Of a stretch of DNA of 64,000 nt, positions 19,986 to 28,703 are shown piece by piece. The stretch lies in the NCBI GenBank assembly GCA_025055235.1, contig JANWYN010000006.1:1-64000 (forward strand), written 5' to 3'. Positions within the stretch are counted from its first letter, which is position 1, and each line of letters opens with the position of its first letter. The stretch comes from Candidatus Roseilinea sp. GTDB taxonomy: Bacteria > Chloroflexota > Anaerolineae > J036 > Brachytrichaceae. Under the pieces are notes generated by a model. It was not told where the DNA came from and did no database searches. It saw only the letters and a program-made list of their open reading frames with translations. A program made the translations under genes and the position numbers.

Positions 19986-20729
19986 TCACCGGCCGTGGCT
20001 CAGCCGCTCGATCAGCCGGTCGGGAAAGCCGGCGGCGCGCATCTTCTCCTGCGTGTGTTTGATCGGATACTCGACGCGATACGGCGTCCAGGTGCGCGTG
20101 TCTGTGTCGAGCAGCGCGTAGGCTGCGCGCGGGTCGCCGTCGCGCGGCTGCCCGACGCCGCCGGGGTTGATGATGTAGCTACAGCTCGGCTTGAGGGTGA
20201 CCGGGATGTTCGGCACCGGCGCGGTGGCGTGCACGGCGAGCGTCGCGCTGTCTTTGACAAAGATGGCCGGCACGTGCGTATGGCCGATCAATGCACACGT
20301 CGTCGGCATGTAGCCGAAATTCTCCTCGGCGACGCTCACGTCGAGCACATACTCCCAGATCGGCTCGCGCGGGCTGGCGTGCACCAGGAAGTAGTCACCC
20401 TCCACGTCCTGCTCCGGCCGCGCGCGCAAATAGTTGAAGTTCTCCTTGGTCAGGCGCGACTGCGTCCATTCCACGACGAAAGCAGCGTTCTCGTGAAAGG
20501 TCTCGATGTCCAGTTTGCCCAGCACGGCCCAGTCGTGGTTGCCGGCCAGGCAGATGTGCGGCAACGTGCGCAGCAGATCAATGCACTCGTTTGGGTCGGG
20601 GCCGTAGCCCACGATGTCCCCCAGGCACCACACGATGTCGAATCGCAGACGTCGCTTCGCTGCGTTCTGCAGCACGGCTTCGAATGCGGCCAGGTTGGCG
20701 TGAATGTCGGAGATGATGAGGCAACGCAT
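19986..20729 (-). CDS. Calcineurin-like metallophosphoesterase
   Basis: 247 residues beginning MRCLIISDIHANLAAFEAVL. It has all the usual metal motifs: DIHAN, CLGDIVGYGPDPNE (about 35), LAGNHDW (about 62), and GHTHVPAIF (about 150). It is a paralogue of the protein at 2813-3583 with the same architecture. It belongs to the YfcE/diadenosine-tetraphosphatase-like group, substrate unknown. It sits at the head of the tlyA unit and 51 bp downstream of sufU on the same strand. Confidence 0.88.
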   Translation of the reverse strand: MRCLIISDIHANLAAFEAVLQNAAKRRLRFDIVWCLGDIVGYGPDPNECIDLLRTLPHICLAGNHDWAVLGKLDIETFHENAAFVVEWTQSRLTKENFNYLRARPEQDVEGDYFLVHASPREPIWEYVLDVSVAEENFGYMPTTCALIGHTHVPAIFVKDSATLAVHATAPVPNIPVTLKPSCSYIINPGGVGQPRDGDPRAAYALLDTDTRTWTPYRVEYPIKHTQEKMRAAGFPDRLIERLSHGR

Positions 20730-20780
20730 TTGGCGTCAATGAGCGATTGTCGAGTGTTGAGCACATAGCGCGCTCGATGT

Positions 20781-21173
20781 TCAGGTTTGCTGTAGCTTCC
20801 ACAACTTGATGCCGGTCTTCAGCACCTTCAGACCGAGCAACGCGCACTTCACGCGCGCTGCCGTCAGTGGAATGCCGACCAGGTCGAGCATGTGTTGCGG
20901 CTCGATCTGCTCGACTTCATCCACCGACTTCCCCACCACATCTTCGAGCAGCATCGAAGCGGCCGCCTGGCTGATGATGCACCCGTCGCCTGTGAAGGCG
21001 GCGTCGGCGATGCGATAGCGATTGCCTTCGCCGTCGAGCTTCACGTCAATGCGAATGCGATCGCCGCATAGGGGATTGCTCTCCTCGTGCGAGATATCCG
21101 CGTGCTCGATCACCCCATGATGGCGCGGGTTCTCGTAGTGGTCGAGGATGTGTTCGCGATACAGGTCTTGCAT
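20781..21173 (-). CDS. sufU: SUF iron-sulfur scaffold (NifU/IscU-like)
   Basis: 130 residues. It starts MQDLYREHILDHYENPRHHG, the standard SufU N-terminus. The three conserved cysteines are in SNPLCGDRI, FTGDGCIISQ and RVKCALLGL. SufU accepts sulfur from SufS, in Gram-positive-type systems as a Zn-dependent sulfurtransferase, for Fe-S assembly. The ATG at 21173 is chosen over 21218 because homology starts there. It is downstream of sufS on the same strand. The 140-bp gap between them is filled with CCCTGAT heptads. Confidence 0.92.
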   Translation of the reverse strand: MQDLYREHILDHYENPRHHGVIEHADISHEESNPLCGDRIRIDVKLDGEGNRYRIADAAFTGDGCIISQAAASMLLEDVVGKSVDEVEQIEPQHMLDLVGIPLTAARVKCALLGLKVLKTGIKLWKLQQT

Positions 21174-21243
21174 AGCAACGAGTGGCGTAATACCCGTGTC
21201 TCGGGTGTCAGGTGCCAAGTATCACAACTCACCCCGATTGACC

Positions 21244-21312
21244 CCCCTGATCCCCGGCCCCTGACCTCTGATCCCTGATCTCCGACCCCCGGCCCCTGGC
21301 CCCTGATCCCTG
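21244..21312. repeat. Ten consecutive CCCCTGA-type heptads
   Basis: In register with no slips, the units are CCCCTGA, TCCCCGG, CCCCTGA, CCTCTGA, TCCCTGA, TCTCCGA, CCCCCGG, CCCCTGG, CCCCTGA and a final six-base TCCCTG. The array ends one base before the sufS stop codon (minus strand) and lies between sufS and sufU. A shorter related array is at 51117-51145. Confidence 0.9.
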
Positions 21313-21313
21313 T

Positions 21314-22597
21314 TCATCGCTTCAGCGCAGCCTTGGCTTTGTAGATCGCCTCGATCAAGGCGTCCACCTCGTGGCGTTCGTTGTAGATGTAGAAGCTGGC
21401 GCGGGCAGTGGCGTTCAGGCCGAGCCGGATGTGCAGCGGCTGGGCGCAATGGTGGCCGGCGCGGATGGCCACCCCTTCGCGATCGAGCAGCGACGCCAGG
21501 TCGTGCGGGTGCACGCGATCCAGCGTGAACGTCACCACGCCGCCGCGGATCTCCGGATCGTTCGGCCCGATGATCTGCGCGCCGGGCACCTCGCTCATGC
21601 GTTCGAGTGCGTAGGCTGTGATCTCGCGCTCATGGGCACGGACGGCGTCCATGCCCAGCGCGCTGAGGTAATCCACGGCGGCGCCCAGGCCGATTGCCTC
21701 GACGAAGGCCGGCGTGCCGGCTTCGAACTTGAGCGGCACGTCGTTCCAGCGCGGCCCGTCGAACCCGACGGCGCTGATCATGTCGCCACCGGTGAGGAAG
21801 GGCGGCATGGCCTCCAGCAGTTCGCGTTTGCCGTAGAGCACGCCGATGCCGGTCGGGCCGAGCATCTTGTGCCCGGAGAACACCAGGAAGTCACAATCCA
21901 TCTCGCCGACGTTCACCGGCATGTGCGGCACCGATTGCGAGCCATCCACGATCACCTTGGCGCCAGCGGCGTGTGCGCGCTGCACAATCGGGCGCGGATC
22001 GGTGATCGTGCCCAGCACGTTGGACACGTGCGCGAAGCTCACCAGCTTGGTGCGCGGCGTGAGCAGCTCGTCCAGCTTGTCCAAGTCCAGCCGGCCGTCG
22101 GGCGTGATGGGGATGAACTTCAGCACCAGGCCATGCTCCTGCGCTAGCACCTGCCACGGCACGAAGTTGGCGTGATGCTCCAATTCGGTGATGAGGATTT
22201 CGTCGCCTGGGCGCAGGAAGTGCCGGCCATACGAATAGGCCAGCAGGTTCAGCGCTTCGGTCGCGTTGCGGGTGAAGACGATCTGCTCCGCCGATGGCGC
22301 GCCGATGAAGCGGGCGACCTTCTCGCGCGCCTGATCGTAGCGTTGGGTGGCCGCCTCGCTGAAGGCATACACACCGCGGTGCACGTTGGCGTAGGCGCGA
22401 TGATAGACGTCGTCCATGGCTTGGAGCACCTGAATCGGCTTCTGCGAAGAAGCGGCGCTATCCAAGAAGACGACGCGCTTCCCGTTGACCTGCTGCGCCA
22501 GAATGGGGAAGTCGGCGCGGATTCGGCGCACGTCGAGCATCGCGCTTCGGGCGTCGAGCGCGCCGGCCTGTCCTGCGGCCCATCGTTCGTCGTTCAT
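21314..22597 (-). CDS. sufS: Cysteine desulfurase, SufS type
   Basis: 427 residues. It is a PLP enzyme supplying sulfur from cysteine to SufU. Motifs: RRIRADFPILAQQVNGKRVV at the N-terminus, VFTRNATEALNLLAYS, ELEHHANFVPWQ (about 145), VDGSQSVPHMPV, the PLP lysine in FSGHKMLGPTG (about 245), and the active Cys in IRAGHHCAQPLH (about 385). The frame stays open far upstream, to 23419, but that part is an overlap shadow of the next gene. The ATG at 22597 overlaps its stop (TGATG), so the two are translationally coupled. No sufBCD genes are in the window. Confidence 0.94.
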   Translation of the reverse strand: MNDERWAAGQAGALDARSAMLDVRRIRADFPILAQQVNGKRVVFLDSAASSQKPIQVLQAMDDVYHRAYANVHRGVYAFSEAATQRYDQAREKVARFIGAPSAEQIVFTRNATEALNLLAYSYGRHFLRPGDEILITELEHHANFVPWQVLAQEHGLVLKFIPITPDGRLDLDKLDELLTPRTKLVSFAHVSNVLGTITDPRPIVQRAHAAGAKVIVDGSQSVPHMPVNVGEMDCDFLVFSGHKMLGPTGIGVLYGKRELLEAMPPFLTGGDMISAVGFDGPRWNDVPLKFEAGTPAFVEAIGLGAAVDYLSALGMDAVRAHEREITAYALERMSEVPGAQIIGPNDPEIRGGVVTFTLDRVHPHDLASLLDREGVAIRAGHHCAQPLHIRLGLNATARASFYIYNERHEVDALIEAIYKAKAALKR

Positions 22598-23358
22598 CAC
22601 CTTGCCACCTCGATCTGATACTGCACCGTGCCTACCGAGTCGCAACTGACGAGCAGCGTCGCCGGCCCGGCCGGTTCGTTGGCGTCCACGGCCCAAATCC
22701 AGGCCACAACGCCGTCGCTGCCGGCCCTGCGCGATGCGCCGCCGGGCACCGGCGCGATGCGCTGGCTGCCGTCGGCCTGCACCCGCGCGATCTGCAACTG
22801 GCAAACTGCGTTGGGCTGCGTGCGGATCGTCAACGCGACTGCCCCACCAGCATACACCTTGTTGGACAGCGATAGCAACGTGATCCCGGACGGGTCGGGC
22901 AGCGGAGTGGGCGTGCGCGGCGCTTGCGCGGTCTGCTCGGGGCCGGCGCCGATCGGACGCCGCGTAACGACGGGCACCGTTGGCGGTATGGCCTGGGCCG
23001 TGAGCGTGGCAATCACCGCGTCGGACGTGCTGCGAATATCGGGCGTGCCGAACGATGTGGGCAAGAACACCGGCGTGCGCTCGACCGTGGGCACGAACAG
23101 CGGCGTCGCTGTAGTAGGGGCAATGGGCGGCGGGCCGGCGGGCGTGGTCGGCTGAGGAGGTGGAGGCGGTGGGGGCGGCGCAGTTGGCGTTGCCACCGGC
23201 GGCGTGGGCTGGATCGGCGATTGCAGCGGCGACTGGAGCGGCGCCGGAGCGGGCTGTTGTGGCTGGCCGAAGGCGGCAAAAAGGATCGCCCCAATCACCA
23301 AAACGCCGGCGATCAGGATCCCGGCGTCGCGCCAGATTCGGCCTGAATGTGCGCTCAT
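22597..23358 (-). CDS. Membrane-anchored Pro/Thr-rich protein of unknown function
   Basis: 253 residues from the ATG at 23358. It has a short cytoplasmic N-terminus, one membrane segment (AGILIAGVLVIGAILFAAFG, about 12-32), then about 120 residues of Pro/Thr/Ala-rich linker (runs of proline and TPTPLP motifs). The C-terminal domain of about 80 residues is Ig-like or beta-sandwich-like (NKVYAGGAVALTIRTQPNAV, ATLLVSCDSVGTVQYQIEV). It is probably an extracytoplasmic anchored domain. It is coupled to sufS by a 1-base overlap, although no link to Fe-S assembly is evident from its sequence. Confidence 0.75.
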   Translation of the reverse strand: MSAHSGRIWRDAGILIAGVLVIGAILFAAFGQPQQPAPAPLQSPLQSPIQPTPPVATPTAPPPPPPPPQPTTPAGPPPIAPTTATPLFVPTVERTPVFLPTSFGTPDIRSTSDAVIATLTAQAIPPTVPVVTRRPIGAGPEQTAQAPRTPTPLPDPSGITLLSLSNKVYAGGAVALTIRTQPNAVCQLQIARVQADGSQRIAPVPGGASRRAGSDGVVAWIWAVDANEPAGPATLLVSCDSVGTVQYQIEVAR

Positions 23359-23382
23359 GCCCGCACAGTGTAAACGATGGAC

Positions 23383-23417
23383 AAAAGAAAAAGGGCGCGC
23401 ATGTGCTTCGCGCGCCC
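23383..23417 (-). terminator. Intrinsic terminator of the L25 gene
   Basis: On the minus strand, GGGCGCGC (from 23417) pairs with GCGCGCCC (to 23393) around an 8-9 base loop. TTTTTCTTTTG follows directly. This is a good Rho-independent terminator 57 bp after the rplY stop. Confidence 0.85.
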
Positions 23418-23473
23418 AACTCTTGATCGGCGACGCCAAACGGCGCACGATCGTATCCGTCGCGTCGTCTGGG

Positions 23474-24127
23474 CTATTCCTCCTCGCCTTCCGCTTCTTC
23501 CTTCTTGCCCTTTTCGATCACTTCGACCTCGGCAGGCTCGGCCGCGACGGCTTCCTCTTCCTTGGCTTCTACGAAGCGCGTGACGCGGACGACTTCATCC
23601 TCCGGGTCGTCTAGCAAGGTGATCCCCGCTGGCACAATGACGTCTTTGACGCGCACCACGTCATCCACTTTCATCTTGCTCACGTCAATCGTCACCGATT
23701 CGATCAAATCGCTCGGCAAGCACTCGATTTCCAGCGTGTCGCGCTCCTGCAGCAGCACGCCGGCGCCGCTCTTCACATCTTCCGGCTCGCCTTCGAGGAT
23801 CACGCGGATGCTGGCAGTGATCTTCTCGGTCATCGAGACCGCGTAGAAGTCAATATGCTTGATGGTGTGGCGGATCGGGTCGCGCTGCACCTCGCGGGTG
23901 AGCACCATCTGCGGCGCATCCTTCCCCGCGATGTTGAGGGTGATGAGGGTATTGCGGCCGGCTTTGCGCAGCGTGTTGGCTACCTCGCGCACGTCGAGTT
24001 GAATGGGGATGTTCGGCACGTTGTGGCCGTACACGATGGCGGGCACTTTGCCCGAGCGTCGCAGCGCGTTGACGCCGCTGCCGACAGCGGTGCGGATCTC
24101 CGCACGCAGTTCGATCTTGTCTGCCAT
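23474..24127 (-). CDS. rplY: Ribosomal protein L25 / general stress protein Ctc
   Basis: 217 residues. The L25 domain (1-95: ALRRSGKVPAIVYGHNVPN, TREVQRDPIRHTIKHIDFY) binds 5S rRNA. A TL5/CTC-type beta domain (about 100-185: GAGVLLQERDTLEIECLPSD, LDDPEDEVVRVT) follows, then an acidic Glu/Ala-rich tail, as in the long Ctc form. AAAGGAGA lies 9 nt before the ATG, a strong ribosome binding site. It has its own terminator, so it is likely monocistronic. Confidence 0.94.
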   Translation of the reverse strand: MADKIELRAEIRTAVGSGVNALRRSGKVPAIVYGHNVPNIPIQLDVREVANTLRKAGRNTLITLNIAGKDAPQMVLTREVQRDPIRHTIKHIDFYAVSMTEKITASIRVILEGEPEDVKSGAGVLLQERDTLEIECLPSDLIESVTIDVSKMKVDDVVRVKDVIVPAGITLLDDPEDEVVRVTRFVEAKEEEAVAAEPAEVEVIEKGKKEEAEGEEE

Positions 24128-24333
24128 TGGTGTTCAGTCTCCTTTGATTCGCGATTCAGCCGCCCATCGGTCTTATTGACCTACTCACGGATGTGACATC
24201 GTTGGCCGGAGCTGACGGAATAATCGGAATTCGCGCCTGATGGGGCCGATGTGCTTCGCGGCTGCAAAGCAGCGGCATTATACCGCCCCGACTTGGGCGT
24301 TGGAGGTGCCGGGGTGTATGCGCCAGCGGGGGG

Positions 24334-24576
24334 TTGTAGGGCGAGCTCTGAATGGCCCGCATGGGCTACCGCAGCGCGCCGTTGGCGGCGCACACGGGCA
24401 CGGAACGGCGTCCGTGCCCTACCGTGCGATGGTTTGCCCCTATCCGAGAATGCACTCGGATGTATTTCCCTCGAGGGCAAATTGCCCGGCGACTGAAGTC
24501 GCGGGCAACTTGCAGCAAAGCCGGCGCGCGGCCGGCTTTGCCATGCGTTGCACGCGGATTCATCCGCTGCGCAAAT
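24334..24576. repeat. Composite palindromic element R2+R1
   Basis: R2 (about 24334-24435) begins GTAGGGCGAGCTCTGAATGG and contains CACGGGCACGGA/TCCGTGCCC-type arms. R1 (24475-24576) carries the three palindromes described at 3617. The linker TTTGCCCCTATCCGA is shared with other copies. The rest of the 24128-24754 gap shows no gene; it includes the leader of prs with a possible TACAAT at 24636. Confidence 0.85.
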
Positions 24577-24754
24577 CCGCGCAATGCCCCCGTAAAAATG
24601 CACCCGTGGAGGCAGCCGAAGCGCCGCTACTATACAATACGCTGCGCTCGAATGACGTTGGACTCAGCCTGTATGCACAGCGCACTTCCAGGATGGTCAC
24701 GGCTTCGACGTTCTCGAGACTGCCATGAATCGCGGTCAGTGTAAGGACCCTCGC

Positions 24755-25699
24755 ATGTACGGCGGCATCAAACTGTTCAGCGGCACCAGCCATCCTGCGC
24801 TCGCCCAGGAAATCTCGGACTATCTCGGCGTGCCGTTGAGTGGCCGGGAGATCATCAAGTTCCCCAACGAGAACCTGTTCGTACGGCTGCATGAAAGCGT
24901 GCGGGGGCAAGACGTCTTCCTGATCCAGACAATGTGCCCGCCGGTGAGCGACAACATCATGGAGTTGCTCATCGCGATTGACTGTTTGCGCCGCGACTCC
25001 GCCGGCCGGATCACCGTCGTCGTGCCGTATCTGGCCTACGCGCGGAGCGACAAGAAGGATCAGCCGCGCGTGCCGATCACCGCGCGCCTGCTGGCCGATA
25101 TGATCCAGATCGCCGGCGCGGATCGCTACATCACCGTAGACCTGCACGCCGGGCAGATCCAGGGCTTCTTCAGCATCCCGGGCGATGAAATCACCGCCTT
25201 CCATATCCTGAACGAATACTTCGCGCAGAAGAAGCTGGAGGACGTGGTGATCGTGACGGCTGACCTCGGCTTTGCCAAGAAAGGGCGCAACTTCGCGGCT
25301 AAGCTGCAGGTGCCGATGGCATTCGTCGAAAAGCGCCGCACCGGCAACGACGCCAGTTCAGAGGTCTTGACGGTGATCGGTGATGTGGAGGGCAAGAACG
25401 TCATCATCGTGGACGACGAGATCTCGACCGGCGGCTCGATCGCGAATACCGTGCGGGTGGTGAAGGAGCACGGCGCGCGCGACATCTACGTGAGTTGTTC
25501 TCATCCGGTGCTGGCCCCGCCCGCGATTGAACGCCTGCGCGCGCTGCCGGTGAAGGAACTCGTCACGACCAACACGCTGCCCATCCCGCCGGAGCGCATG
25601 CTCCCCAACATCAAGGTGCTGTCCGTCGGCCCGCTGCTGGCAGAGGTGATCCGCCGCGTGCACGAAGGCCGCAGCGTGGGCGAGCTGTTCAACGAGTGA
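24755..25699 (+). CDS. prs: Ribose-phosphate pyrophosphokinase
   Basis: 314 residues. It makes PRPP from ribose-5-phosphate and ATP for nucleotide, His and Trp synthesis. Motifs: KLFSGTSHPALAQEI, KFPNENLFVRLHESVRGQDV, VVVPYLAYARSDKKD, the divalent-cation/ATP region VDLHAGQIQGFFSIP (about 130), and the PRPP loop VDDEISTGGSI (about 220). That loop differs from the usual VDDMIDTAGT of class I enzymes. Start: AAGGA (24742-24747) is spaced correctly for the ATG at 24755, and homology begins there. The ATG at 24725 is an upstream alternative. Confidence 0.94.
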   Translation: MYGGIKLFSGTSHPALAQEISDYLGVPLSGREIIKFPNENLFVRLHESVRGQDVFLIQTMCPPVSDNIMELLIAIDCLRRDSAGRITVVVPYLAYARSDKKDQPRVPITARLLADMIQIAGADRYITVDLHAGQIQGFFSIPGDEITAFHILNEYFAQKKLEDVVIVTADLGFAKKGRNFAAKLQVPMAFVEKRRTGNDASSEVLTVIGDVEGKNVIIVDDEISTGGSIANTVRVVKEHGARDIYVSCSHPVLAPPAIERLRALPVKELVTTNTLPIPPERMLPNIKVLSVGPLLAEVIRRVHEGRSVGELFNE

Positions 25700-25978
25700 T
25701 CAGTCGAGGATGCGGCACTGATAGTCGGTGACGAAGTTGTTCAGCTTGTCTATCAGCTCGAGCCATTCGTTGCTGTTCAACACGCGCTGGAGCGATTCGC
25801 GATCGGCTGCGATGGCCGGCATGATGATCTGTGGCCCTTCGCCATACACCGTGTACCAGGCTTCTGTGGGACGGATGCCCATCTTGATGATCTTCGGCGC
25901 GAACTCCTGCACGATGAACTCGAAGTAGGCGGGTTCTTCGTCCGACTTGATGTTCCAGCTGAAGACGAGTCTAACCAT
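25700..25978 (-). CDS. Small conserved protein, unknown function
   Basis: 92 residues: MVRLVFSWNIKSDEEPAYFE, a central IRPTEAWYTVYGEGPQIIM and a C-terminal ESLQRVLNSNEWLELIDKLN. The alternation of short strands and amphipathic helices, and the size, suggest an alpha/beta dimeric-barrel (NIPSNAP- or Dabb-like) fold, which is a weak inference. The stop is immediately adjacent to the prs stop (convergent). It is 24 bp downstream of the MBL gene on the same strand, so it is likely co-transcribed. Confidence 0.75.
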   Translation of the reverse strand: MVRLVFSWNIKSDEEPAYFEFIVQEFAPKIIKMGIRPTEAWYTVYGEGPQIIMPAIAADRESLQRVLNSNEWLELIDKLNNFVTDYQCRILD

Positions 25979-26002
25979 GTTCGTGTACGGCGATGCGGGC
26001 TG

Positions 26003-26638
26003 TCAGTGCTTCATCTCCAGCAGGATCACCTGAGTGTCTTCCGGCAGGCTGCTGCGCGTCACCTTAAGCGCGTCTTGCGTCTGCGGGTTGGTCAGCCCCA
26101 TCTCCTTCAAGAACTTGTTGAGGCTGTCTTTGCTCTTCGGGCCGTAGCCCATCGGCACGACGATGCTGGGCTCGATCATGCTGATCACCTCGGCGGCCTG
26201 CGCCGGGTTGAGTTCTTCGTCGCCGCTGATCGGCACGAGCAACACGTCCACAGTCTCGAGCGCGTCTATCTGCGACTGCGTGGGGACGAAAGACAGCCCG
26301 CCTAAATGCGCCACGCTCAGCCCATCGAAGTTGAAGGCATAGACCGTGCACCGCTGGTCGGCGCCTTTCTTCTCCGGTCGCATGGCTACGCCGGTGATGA
26401 ACACGCCGCCCATCTCGTATTCGCCCGGACCGGTGATCTTGCGCACGTCGCCGCGCTGCGCGCCAATCACGGCGTTGATGTTATTGTGGCGCGGGTGATC
26501 ACGGCTGATCGTGACGACGTCGGCTTTTAGCTTGGGCGGCTCTAGGCCGGCGCCGGCGCTATAGGGATCGGTAACAACAGCAAGCGTGGCCCGTTCGGTC
26601 ATGCGGAAGCAGCTTTGCCCGTACCACGTAATTTCCAT
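26003..26638 (-). CDS. MBL-fold (UPF0173-like) protein
   Basis: 211 residues starting MEITWYGQSCFRM, the usual start of beta-lactamase-superfamily L-type proteins. Later motifs include ITGPGEYEMGGVFITG, LSVAHLGGLSF, and VDVLLVPISGDEELNPAQAA. The canonical HxHxDH is replaced by SRDHPRHNN (about 45-53), retaining only part of the metal site. It is cytoplasmic with unknown substrate. A TACAAT box ends 7 nt before the ATG with no ribosome binding site, suggesting a leaderless transcript. Confidence 0.85.
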   Translation of the reverse strand: MEITWYGQSCFRMTERATLAVVTDPYSAGAGLEPPKLKADVVTISRDHPRHNNINAVIGAQRGDVRKITGPGEYEMGGVFITGVAMRPEKKGADQRCTVYAFNFDGLSVAHLGGLSFVPTQSQIDALETVDVLLVPISGDEELNPAQAAEVISMIEPSIVVPMGYGPKSKDSLNKFLKEMGLTNPQTQDALKVTRSSLPEDTQVILLEMKH

Positions 26639-26645
26639 ATCGGCG

Positions 26646-26651
26646 ATTGTA
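26646..26651 (-). promoter_or_regulatory. Candidate -10 box of a leaderless promoter
   Basis: TACAAT on the minus strand ends 7 nt before the ATG at 26638. The -35 match is poor. Confidence 0.45.
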
Positions 26652-26682
26652 GCAGCCTAAGCAGACATAGTGTATTCGCATA

Positions 26683-26785
26683 TCGAGGCAAACCGTCGCA
26701 CGGCAGGGCACAGACGTCGTGCGGTGCCCCGTATGCGCCGCCAACGTGCGCTTCTTTGCCCCGTTGGCAAATGCACCGCGCGAAC
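26683..26785. repeat. Degenerate R2-related fragment
   Basis: GAGGCAAACCGTCGCACGG and CAGGGCAC/GTGCCC arms resemble the outer end of R2 (compare 39285-39310 and 24395-24435). It fills the gap between the MBL and UbiB-like genes. Confidence 0.5.
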
Positions 26786-26815
26786 AACGATGTCGCGAGG
26801 CAAGCAGCGCCGGCG

Positions 26816-28618
26816 TCACAGCAGGAGCAGCCGGACGAACGCGATCGCAGCCAGCACGAAGCAAACCGCACCCAGCCCGCTCATCGCGTTGATGGTCAGC
26901 AGTGTGCCACACACCAGCAGCGCTGCGAAGGCCACCGCCCATGTCAGCCGCGATACGCTGGCCTCGATGCGCCGCAAGTCCTCGGTAGATTTCGGGCTCA
27001 ACTGGGCGCGGACTTCGAGCTGCCCATTGAGCGCATGCGAGAAGAACGCCTCGCTCTGGTTGGGCAGCTGCATCGTTTGCCGGATCAAACGCGCGCCTTC
27101 GTTGAGCACATCCTGCAACGTGCGAACTGTGGTCTGCCCGGCGAGGCCGTTGGCGAAGGGCTGAATCGCTTTCCACGGGTTGAAGGTCGGGTCGAGGGCG
27201 GTCAACATGCCGGCCAGGATGTTGGCTGCCCGCCCCAGGTATAGCACGTTCTGCGGAATCTGGAATGGCAGGTCGGATAGCAGGTCGCGGAACTGCGTGG
27301 CGAAGGCATACATCTCGCCGAACTCGACGTTGCTGATGTCGTTCACCGCTGTGCCCCAGAAGCGGTCGAAGAGCGCGCCGACGGCCTGTTCCACCCGCGA
27401 TAGGTCGGCTTCGGGCAAGAAGAAGCCCATGCGCTGGGCCGCAGCCGTCCAGCGCCGCGCGTCTTTCAAACTGACGGCGATGATGAATTCGCGTAGCTCG
27501 TGCATGAAGGCCGGCGGGATGCGCCCCATCATGCCGAAGTCCACGTAGGTCAGGCGGAAGGGCCTGCCCTCGCCGATCGGCACCTTCCACGCGCGCGCCG
27601 TCGCGCGATCCAGCGGCTGCACGAACAGGTTGCCGGGATGGGGGTCGGCATGGAAGAAGCCGTGCTCGAACACCTGGCGCAGGTAGGTGTCGAACAATTT
27701 GGCGGCCACTTCATGCCGCGACACGCCAGCGCTCTCCAGCCCTTCGAAGTCCAGAATCTTGATGTCCTCGACGTTCTTCAGCACGATCACCCGGCGCGTG
27801 GTCAGCTCGGTGTAGACCTTCGGCACACGCACGCCGGCGTCTCGGGCGAAGTTGCGGTCGAACTCCTGCGCGTTGCGCGCCTCCTGCTCGTAGTCGAGCT
27901 CTTGCATCACCACCTCGCTGAACTCTCTGATCAGCGCGTCCACGTTCGCGCGCCGGCGAATCGGCTTGTATAACTTCAACCATCCGGCGATGGTCTTGAG
28001 CGAGCGCAGGTCGGTGTTGACGATGGCTTGCATGTGCGGGCGTTGCACCTTGACCACAACGCGCTTGGCCATCGCTTGCCCGTTAGGCGATGGCGTGCGC
28101 AGCGTAGCGAGGTAGGCCTGGCCGAACGACGCAGCGGCCACGGGTTCCGGATCGAAATCCTCGAAGATGTCCTCGATCGGTCGGCCCAGCTCGCGCTCGA
28201 TCACCGGCAGCATGGCGCTGGCCGGCGCGGGCGGCACGGCGTCCTGCAGGCCGGAGAGTTCGGCGATGACCTGCGGCGGCAGCAGGTCCACGCGGCTGCT
28301 GAGGAACTGGCCGAGCTTGATCCACACACCGCCCAACTCGACGGCCAGGTTGCGAAAGTCGCGTGCCAGCTTGACGAAGCGCTCCATGCGTCCTTGCGCC
28401 ACGCGCGCTTGGCCGATGATCCGAGACAAGATCAGCTCCCACCAGATGAACCCGGCGACCATCGTCGCGCCGAACCACAGGGCTTTGATCGCGCGCGTGC
28501 GCAGCATGCGTGGGTCGGGCGGCGGCTCGTCGGCTTGCCGCGCAGGCGCGGCAGCCTGTTGCTGTTGTTCGGCAAGCGTCCTCAGCCGCTCCAGGCCAAA
28601 ATCGGTGAGCACAGACAT
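26816..28618 (-). CDS. ABC1/AarF/UbiB-family atypical kinase
   Basis: 600 residues. The UbiB-type protein-kinase-like fold is clear: GGVWIKLGQFLSSRVDLLPP (about 105), the Ala-rich loop AAASFGQAYLATL (about 160), the ATP Lys in VVKVQRP, HADPHPGNLFV (about 325) and VDFGMMGRIP (about 360). Two C-terminal hydrophobic helices (about 545-600) anchor it in the membrane, as in UbiB. The family supports isoprenoid-quinone synthesis or lipid transport. The substrate is unknown here, and no ubi/men genes are close. GAGG lies 8 nt upstream of the ATG at 28618, which decides the start. Confidence 0.9.
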   Translation of the reverse strand: MSVLTDFGLERLRTLAEQQQQAAAPARQADEPPPDPRMLRTRAIKALWFGATMVAGFIWWELILSRIIGQARVAQGRMERFVKLARDFRNLAVELGGVWIKLGQFLSSRVDLLPPQVIAELSGLQDAVPPAPASAMLPVIERELGRPIEDIFEDFDPEPVAAASFGQAYLATLRTPSPNGQAMAKRVVVKVQRPHMQAIVNTDLRSLKTIAGWLKLYKPIRRRANVDALIREFSEVVMQELDYEQEARNAQEFDRNFARDAGVRVPKVYTELTTRRVIVLKNVEDIKILDFEGLESAGVSRHEVAAKLFDTYLRQVFEHGFFHADPHPGNLFVQPLDRATARAWKVPIGEGRPFRLTYVDFGMMGRIPPAFMHELREFIIAVSLKDARRWTAAAQRMGFFLPEADLSRVEQAVGALFDRFWGTAVNDISNVEFGEMYAFATQFRDLLSDLPFQIPQNVLYLGRAANILAGMLTALDPTFNPWKAIQPFANGLAGQTTVRTLQDVLNEGARLIRQTMQLPNQSEAFFSHALNGQLEVRAQLSPKSTEDLRRIEASVSRLTWAVAFAALLVCGTLLTINAMSGLGAVCFVLAAIAFVRLLLL

Positions 28619-28703
28619 GGGGAGTACCTCTTGCAGCATTGTAGCCGCCGGGGTGAGTGACGGATGAGGGGGCATGCGCCAACACGGGCAAACGCGCCTG
28701 TTC

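Noticed and set aside
21228-21312. Possible CRISPR array
   Set aside because: Units are 7 bp with no spacers of 25-45 bp and no cas genes; it is a heptad tandem repeat.
22598-23419. N-terminal extension of SufS in the 701-codon frame
   Set aside because: Low-complexity Arg/Ala/His shadow of the Pro-rich membrane protein; SufS homology begins at the ATG at 22597.
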